Assembly: GCA_023267795.1 (NCBI GenBank)
Contig: JAHFMP010000037.1
Location: 1-8,101 of the forward strand
Direction of reading: 5' to 3'
DNA length: 8,101 nucleotides
Source of the DNA: Candidatus Woesearchaeota archaeon
GTDB lineage: Archaea; Nanobdellota; Nanobdellia; Woesearchaeales; DSVV01
The position numbers were made by a program, and so were the translations under genes. Shown piece after piece: positions 5,045 to 8,101 of the stretch (positions are counted from its first letter, which is position 1; each line of letters opens with the position of its first letter). The notes under the pieces are model-generated. The model was not told the DNA's origin. It ran no database searches and saw only the letters and a program-made list of their open reading frames with translations.

Positions 5045-5838
5045 CAAGGAAAAAACTTTTTGTCGCAAACTGGAAAATGCATTTTACTGTTGTGAAAGCT
5101 ATTCAGTTTCTTCAAAAATTTCGTGAACAAGTAGGAAATTCTTCTGCTGAAATTGTTCTTTGTACTCCATTTACTGCATTAAGTGCACTCAGGTATGAAA
5201 TTAATAAAAAGGTGAAAGCAACACGCGAAAAAGGAGAGTTTTCCATGCAGCATATTCGTCTTGGAGCTCAAAATCTTTATCCAAAAACAGAAGGGGCGTA
5301 TACAGGAGAAATATCACCTATGATGGTTAAAGAGCTTGCTGACTATGTTCTTATAGGACACAGCGAGCGTAGGAAACTGTTCCATGAAACAGATGCAGTA
5401 ATTCATGATAAACTTGTTGCTGCGCATACTGTTGGTTTAATTCCAATCCTTTGTCTTTGTGCTGTTGTTTCTCAGAAAAAAGAATTAGTAAATGCATTTA
5501 CAGAGCATAAATTAGAAATTCAACTAAAATCTTTTGTTACTGGCTTACATTTTGATGCAGGACAGCAGCTTGTCATTGCTTATGAGCCTGTTGCATCTAT
5601 TGGAACAGGAAATGCAGCAGATCCCAATGAAATACAGCGAATTATTCATTTTATCAGAAGACAGCTTGATCAACAATTCGGTTCTAAAATTGCTGCAACA
5701 ACTCGTTTACTCTATGGCGGCAGTGTTATTTCAAAGAATGCAAAATTGTATATTGATCAACCTGATATTGATGGGCTACTTGTTGGCAGTGCAAGTTTAG
5801 ATGCTGATGAATTTGCAAGGATCATTCAGGTACAATAA
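5041..5838 (+). CDS. tpiA: Triosephosphate isomerase, bacterial type with altered loop-6 contacts
   Basis: The 265-aa TIM barrel interconverts dihydroxyacetone phosphate and glyceraldehyde 3-phosphate in glycolysis/gluconeogenesis. Catalytic residues are present: Asn10 and Lys12 (VANWKMH), His107 (IGHSERR) and Glu182 (YEP). Phosphate-binding YGGSV (225-229) and LLVGSASL (246-253) are also present. Length and GAQNLYPKTEGAYTGEISP (75-93) match the bacterial/eukaryotic type, not the shorter archaeal enzyme of about 225 aa, suggesting acquisition from bacteria. Two usually conserved features differ. CVGE reads CLCA (138-141). Loop-6 PVWAIGTGK reads PVASIGTGN (183-191), losing the tryptophan and lysine. 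There is also an insertion around 57-70. ATG 5041 overlaps the dph6 stop (ATGA) and gives the standard N-terminus. An upstream in-frame start at 4936 lies inside dph6 and is rejected. The 3' end overlaps the convergent pilin-like gene by 17 nt. Confidence 0.92.
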   Translation: MTRKKLFVANWKMHFTVVKAIQFLQKFREQVGNSSAEIVLCTPFTALSALRYEINKKVKATREKGEFSMQHIRLGAQNLYPKTEGAYTGEISPMMVKELADYVLIGHSERRKLFHETDAVIHDKLVAAHTVGLIPILCLCAVVSQKKELVNAFTEHKLEIQLKSFVTGLHFDAGQQLVIAYEPVASIGTGNAADPNEIQRIIHFIRRQLDQQFGSKIAATTRLLYGGSVISKNAKLYIDQPDIDGLLVGSASLDADEFARIIQVQ

Positions 5839-6415
5839 TATAAAACTTTTTTGTTGGACCGTATTGCGTAGAACCAGAATTGCCGCAACTGTTGCCTGTA
5901 CACACTTTAAATGTGTAGCCAAAAATACCAGATGGCGCATCCTCTGGCATAATCACAAATAGCTCCTCAACAAAACTCTCCCTGTTCTTTACTGTTTTTT
6001 CTTCTGTTCCTCTTGTTATCCACGTACTACAATATCCTGCTGCCTCGCTATCACAACTTATTCCTTGGGTTTTTGCACAAAGTTCATTCTCTTCTGGATC
6101 CAGTGCTTCTGTACATTCTACTGCTATTGAGAATGTCTGGGTTGCTCCTGCATTATTGAAAATGCCAACACCAATTGTTTCCACATCTCCGCGCTCTACT
6201 GTGTATTTTGTGATTGGCAAACTGATCAGTTCTCCAGATTGTTTTAACACTGTGAGAATATTATTTTTTGTTTGTTCATCAAGCTTTTCTTTGTATTCTG
6301 TTGCAGTTGTGAATATGTTTGTGACTAAATAGAATCCGATTCCCAAAACAACTAAAGAAAGAACAGTAATGACAATCATGTTCACGCTAAGTTCAATTGC
6401 TGCTTTTTTATTCAT
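5822..6415 (-). CDS. Pilin-like, N-terminally anchored secreted protein with six cysteines
   Basis: The 197-aa protein starts MNKKAAIELSVNMIVITVLS and has one hydrophobic segment (about 9-34). A short basic start, a small residue, a nearby Glu and a long hydrophobic helix resemble type IV pilin/archaellin (class III) signal regions, often seen on DPANN surface proteins; cleavage is not certain. Residues about 36-60 are a charged helix. From about 70 on, alternating strand-like segments (VERGDVETIGVGIFNNAG, TFSIAVEC, FVEELFVIMPEDAPSGIFGYTFKVC, KKFYIIVPE) suggest an Ig-like beta-sandwich of CARDB style. Cysteines at 101, 113, 121, 129, 172 and 177, an even number, would suit disulfides outside the cell. 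It is a single gene with its own promoter, convergent with tpiA (17-nt overlap of ends) and divergent from the YgiT/AbrB gene. The exact function is unknown. Confidence 0.72.
   Translation of the reverse strand: MNKKAAIELSVNMIVITVLSLVVLGIGFYLVTNIFTTATEYKEKLDEQTKNNILTVLKQSGELISLPITKYTVERGDVETIGVGIFNNAGATQTFSIAVECTEALDPEENELCAKTQGISCDSEAAGYCSTWITRGTEEKTVKNRESFVEELFVIMPEDAPSGIFGYTFKVCTGNSCGNSGSTQYGPTKKFYIIVPE
5847..5852 (+). terminator. T6 run after tpiA
   Basis: Six T residues start 9 nt after the tpiA stop, inside the 3' end of the convergent gene. This is a plausible U-run terminator for the dph6-tpiA transcript. No stem is evident. Confidence 0.35.
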
Positions 6416-6435
6416 GTTGCTTTTCCTTTTTTACT

Positions 6436-6446
6436 TAAATAAATAC
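6436..6446 (-). promoter_or_regulatory. TATA-like element of the pilin-like gene
   Basis: The minus strand reads GTATTTATTTA, centred about 26 nt upstream of ATG 6415, so the transcript would be nearly leaderless. A purine stretch AAAAAAGGAAAAG just before the start could act as a weak ribosome binding site if the start is further upstream. Confidence 0.45.
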
Positions 6447-6463
6447 TTATCTATTTCAAAAGT

Positions 6464-6471
6464 TTTATATA
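6464..6471 (+). promoter_or_regulatory. TATA box of the YgiT/AbrB gene
   Basis: TTTATATA is a perfect match to the archaeal box A, centred about 30 nt before ATG 6498. The wider sequence TTTTATATATTAAA is nearly symmetrical and could also serve the divergent pilin-like gene with a longer leader. Confidence 0.65.
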
Positions 6472-6488
6472 TTAAATTATAGATTAAA

Positions 6489-6494
6489 GGTGAG
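6489..6494 (+). promoter_or_regulatory. Shine-Dalgarno sequence GGTGAG of the YgiT/AbrB gene
   Basis: GGTGA is complementary to the UCACC near the 3' end of 16S rRNA and sits 4-5 nt before ATG 6498. It fixes this start. It is the clearest ribosome binding site in the window, where most genes appear leaderless. Confidence 0.55.
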
Positions 6495-6497
6495 AAT

Positions 6498-6833
6498 ATG
6501 GAACGAAAAACATGTGAAGAGTGTGCTGGAAAAATAGTCAAGAAAAAGGTTGATTATCATTTTTTAGGAGAAAATCTTGGTAAATTTCCTGCAGAGGTTT
6601 GCACACAATGCAGTGAGCAGGTTTTTGAAGAAGATGTGACAAAAAAAATTGCAGCAATTAGCAAACAGAAGGGATTATGGGGGCTAAACGATCGTGCGCG
6701 AGTGAACCAGATTGGAGGAAGCGTTGGTATTACTATTAACAAAAAAATTGCACAATTCCTTTCATTAAAAAAAGGAGAAGAAGTTATTCTCTACCATGAG
6801 AACAAGAAGAGATTAATTATTCAAATCCCTTAA
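6498..6833 (+). CDS. YgiT-type zinc finger fused to a SpoVT/AbrB DNA-binding domain
   Basis: The 111-aa protein joins two antitoxin-like modules. Residues 1-50 are a YgiT/MqsA-type zinc finger with CEEC (6-9) and CTQC (35-38) and the typical linker VDYHFLGENLGKFPAEVC. Residues 67-111 are a swapped-hairpin AbrB domain (RVNQIGGSVGITINKKIAQFLSLKKGEEVILYHENKKRLIIQI). In AbrB/MazE proteins this hairpin dimerises and binds promoter DNA, while YgiT-type fingers bind zinc and toxin partners. No MqsR-, MazF- or other toxin-like gene is adjacent, so it is probably a stand-alone transcription regulator, perhaps of its own promoter or the divergent pilin-like gene. Start ATG 6498 has a good Shine-Dalgarno sequence. 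Its TAA overlaps the TAA of the convergent trmB-like gene in TTAA. Confidence 0.85.
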   Translation: MERKTCEECAGKIVKKKVDYHFLGENLGKFPAEVCTQCSEQVFEEDVTKKIAAISKQKGLWGLNDRARVNQIGGSVGITINKKIAQFLSLKKGEEVILYHENKKRLIIQIP

Positions 6834-7597
6834 TGTTTGAACGGCTTGCTTTGCTTCCAGAATTCGTTGAAATAGGCGAAAAAAGAGTCTGCGACTTGTT
6901 TACTTGTAATTTCTATTGCAATTACTGCAGGATACTGCGTTGCAATAACCACTGTATCTTTATAGATCATAAACATTGTAGGTGTTTTAATTGATGTTGG
7001 CATATGTCGCGCCTCACATTCTTTGTAACTATTTCTATTCTTAAGAATTTCTTTTGGGGTGTCTTTGTTGAACAACAGTTTACATTTAATTCCTGCTTTT
7101 ATTCTGCGTTCATGATCTCGTTGCCAATAGAGATGATGAGGCTGTGGTTGAAATGCTGGAATTCCCATGTAATAATACCATTCTACTCTCTTTAATTTAA
7201 GATAGAGATGCTCATGTGCTGTAATTAATCCTTTTGATCCTTGATAGACACTGACTTTCTCTGCTGTTTTTTCTTTGTGAAATGCTTCGAGTGTTGGGAG
7301 AAAGTTCTGAAATTCTTTTTCAAGCTTTTGGAATTCTTCTTCCTTTTTTTTGAGATAATCTTGAATCTTTTTTGGCTCTACTCCTTGAAAATAGGTCACT
7401 CCATTTTTTTCAATGTGCGATGCTAATCCTTTTTTTTCTAATTTGTCAAGAATGCTGTATAATTTTGACCGTGAGACTTGCGATTCTTTTGCAATTGGTC
7501 CTGTTGAAGTTGTTCCTAGCTTTAAGAGTGCGAGATAGGTTTTGATTTCTCCTGCTGTTAAGCCTATTTGTTCGAGTATTTTGGTGTTCATCTGCAT
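6830..7597 (-). CDS. TrmB-family transcriptional regulator
   Basis: The protein has 255 aa from ATG 7597, or 253 from ATG 7591. Residues about 5-75 are a winged helix (IGLTAGEIKTYLALLKLG, TGPIAKESQVSRSKLYSILDKLEKKGLAS, then the wing YFQGVEPKKI), the TrmB HTH signature. Residues about 76-112 form a coiled coil rich in Lys/Glu (DYLKKKEEEFQKLEKEFQNF), typically the dimerisation helix. The rest (VSVYQGSKGLITAHEHLY, YYYMGIPAF, MIYKDTVVIA, PAVIAIEITSKQVADSFFAYFNEFW) matches the compact phospholipase-D-like effector domain of short TrmB proteins, without the larger sugar-binding domain of Thermococcus TrmB. The ligand is unknown; family members often control sugar or central metabolism. A TATA-like site 27 nt before ATG 7591 hints that the second Met is the true start. 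An operator-like palindrome lies upstream. It ends in a stop shared with the YgiT/AbrB gene. Confidence 0.87.
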   Translation of the reverse strand: MQMNTKILEQIGLTAGEIKTYLALLKLGTTSTGPIAKESQVSRSKLYSILDKLEKKGLASHIEKNGVTYFQGVEPKKIQDYLKKKEEEFQKLEKEFQNFLPTLEAFHKEKTAEKVSVYQGSKGLITAHEHLYLKLKRVEWYYYMGIPAFQPQPHHLYWQRDHERRIKAGIKCKLLFNKDTPKEILKNRNSYKECEARHMPTSIKTPTMFMIYKDTVVIATQYPAVIAIEITSKQVADSFFAYFNEFWKQSKPFKH

Positions 7598-7612
7598 TGG
7601 TTTACTTCTTGT

Positions 7613-7624
7613 CTATTTATTTCT
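7613..7624 (-). promoter_or_regulatory. Weak TATA-like element of the trmB-like gene
   Basis: The minus strand reads TAGAAATAAATA, centred about 27 nt from ATG 7591 and 21 nt from ATG 7597. A second candidate, AGTATATGAAT at 7657-7668, would start transcription near 7639, inside the palindrome. I cannot decide between them from sequence alone. Confidence 0.35.
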
Positions 7625-7630
7625 ATTGTT

Positions 7631-7655
7631 TTGTGTCCCACCTAGGGGAGCACAA
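7631..7655. promoter_or_regulatory. GC-rich imperfect palindrome, candidate operator
   Basis: Outer arms TTGTG (7631-7635) and CACAA (7651-7655) enclose a core centred on CCTAGG (7641-7646), flanked by CCC on the left and GGG on the right. It is the most GC-rich patch in an AT-rich intergenic region, midway between the divergent trmB-like and HTH genes. TrmB proteins usually bind palindromes in their target promoters, so this may be an autoregulatory or shared operator. The outer and inner symmetries are offset by one base, so the repeat is imperfect. Confidence 0.45.
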
Positions 7656-7671
7656 TATTCATATACTCTTC

Positions 7672-7679
7672 GCATATTT
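7672..7679 (+). promoter_or_regulatory. Weak TATA-like element upstream of the right-edge ORFs
   Basis: GCATATTT is centred about 25 nt before ATG 7700, a leaderless spacing for the tiny ORF there. The match is poor; CATATACT at 7660-7667 is an alternative with a start near 7690. Confidence 0.3.
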
Positions 7680-7699
7680 CTGTTGTTTAGTGACTACTT

Positions 7700-7771
7700 A
7701 TGAATGAAGAAAAATTAACAGATAAACAAGAAAAAAAATGGTACTTCAATGAGAAAGAAACGGATCACTAA
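7700..7771 (+). CDS. Tiny charged ORF (23 aa), possible leader or displaced N-terminus of the next gene
   Basis: ATG 7700 opens MNEEKLTDKQEKKWYFNEKETDH and stops at 7769-7771, overlapping the next ORF by 23 nt in another frame. The reading passes an A8 run (7731-7738). Removing one A would fuse it to the downstream helix-turn-helix protein, giving EKNGTSMRKKR across the junction. It may therefore be a leader peptide coupled to the next gene, the true N-terminus reached by slippage, or the product of an indel. No family is recognised. Confidence 0.35.
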   Translation: MNEEKLTDKQEKKWYFNEKETDH

Positions 7772-8101
7772 TCGATATTATATTACCTCTGAAGGCAAAA
7801 ATAAAATAAAGACTGCAATAGCTCAAAAAAGAATGTATTGTTCAGACTTTGCAAGAGTAATAGTCATGAATGCAGGAACATTAAGCGCAAAACTCAGTGG
7901 GTACATCACTTTATCACTAGAGGAGGCGGAAAAGATCTATCGCACATTAGGAAATCCTTCTGAACTCACTTTCCTTCATGCATATGCAACACAGCAATCA
8001 GAAGCATCATACAGTCCGCATTTTTTGACGAAAATAACAGGCAACGCCCAAAGAAGAGAAGAAGATGAATCTTTAGAGGCAAGACTAAAGAGAGTAGTTA
8101 T
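7749..8101 (+). CDS. Helix-turn-helix (XRE-like) protein, incomplete at the right edge
   Basis: From ATG 7749 the frame stays open for 117 codons to the window end. Residues about 18-75 read as a Cro/C1-type helix-turn-helix: KIKTAIAQKRMYCSDFARV, then a recognition-helix region GTLSAKLSGYITLSLEEAEKI and YRTLGNPSELTFL, matching the pattern LSxKLxGxxxLSLEEAxKI of small phage-type repressors. After that comes a polar segment (ATQQSEASYSPHF) and a charged stretch (RREEDESLEARLKRVV) that may begin another helix or a coiled coil. The first 17 residues are basic (MRKKRITNRYY). The role is unknown; candidates are a prophage or plasmid-type repressor or an antitoxin. It overlaps the tiny ORF from 7700. 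The codons GGG, GCG and CGC are commoner here than in neighbouring genes, a mild hint of foreign origin. Confidence 0.62.
   Translation, partial: MRKKRITNRYYITSEGKNKIKTAIAQKRMYCSDFARVIVMNAGTLSAKLSGYITLSLEEAEKIYRTLGNPSELTFLHAYATQQSEASYSPHFLTKITGNAQRREEDESLEARLKRVV

Noticed and set aside
7241..7426. Phenylalanine-rich plus-strand ORF opposite the trmB-like gene
   Set aside because: The F/L-rich composition is the antisense of the Lys/Glu-rich coiled coil of the regulator.
1..8101. CRISPR array or tandem repeats
   Set aside because: No regularly spaced direct repeats were seen by eye anywhere in the window.

Overview
The window looks like a stretch of an AT-rich archaeal genome, most likely a DPANN-type lineage (Woesearchaeota/Pacearchaeota-like). 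This assignment is inference from gene content, not from a marker tree. The archaeal evidence is direct. A tRNA-Gln gene carries a 22-nt intron at position 37/38 inside a perfect bulge-helix-bulge fold. Most genes have an archaeal TATA element centred about 27-30 nt before the start codon, which implies leaderless mRNAs. A TrmB-family regulator and a YgiT-zinc-finger/AbrB fusion are also present. Several genes are of bacterial type: SelU, AbiE, a HAMP-PAS histidine kinase and triosephosphate isomerase. This suggests a genome that has acquired much by transfer.

Layout. 1-544 (minus): tRNA-Gln(UUG) followed by the N-terminal rhodanese domain of SelU, an enzyme that modifies the wobble uridine of exactly this kind of tRNA; selU runs off the left edge. 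664-916 (plus): tRNA-Arg(CCU), then a 50-residue charged small ORF. 926-2248 (plus): an AbiE type IV toxin-antitoxin operon with a textbook TATA box and a 17-bp inverted repeat between TATA and the start codon, a likely AbiEi operator. 2254-2553 (minus): a small double-CxxC zinc-ribbon gene followed by what looks like a frame-broken second small ORF. 2673-4187 (plus): an orphan membrane sensor histidine kinase. 4322-5838 (plus): a two-gene operon of a Dph6-type diphthine-ammonia ligase and triosephosphate isomerase, joined by an ATGA overlap. 5822-6415 (minus): a secreted, N-terminally anchored pilin-like protein with six cysteines. 6498-6833 (plus): the YgiT/AbrB regulator. 6830-7597 (minus): a TrmB-family regulator whose stop codon shares the TTAA with the preceding gene. 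7700-8101 (plus): a tiny ORF overlapping an incomplete helix-turn-helix protein that leaves the right edge.

The genes fall into independent short units with their own promoters. The main functional links are the tRNA-Gln/SelU pair (substrate and modifying enzyme, no separate promoter seen between them), the autoregulated AbiE pair, and a divergent trmB/HTH promoter region containing a GC-rich palindrome. I found no CRISPR array, insertion sequence or rRNA. The most promising leads are the tRNA-Gln/selU arrangement, the two operator-like palindromes, a TPI lacking two normally conserved loop-6 contact residues, and possible frameshift sites at 2254-2372 and 7729-7749.
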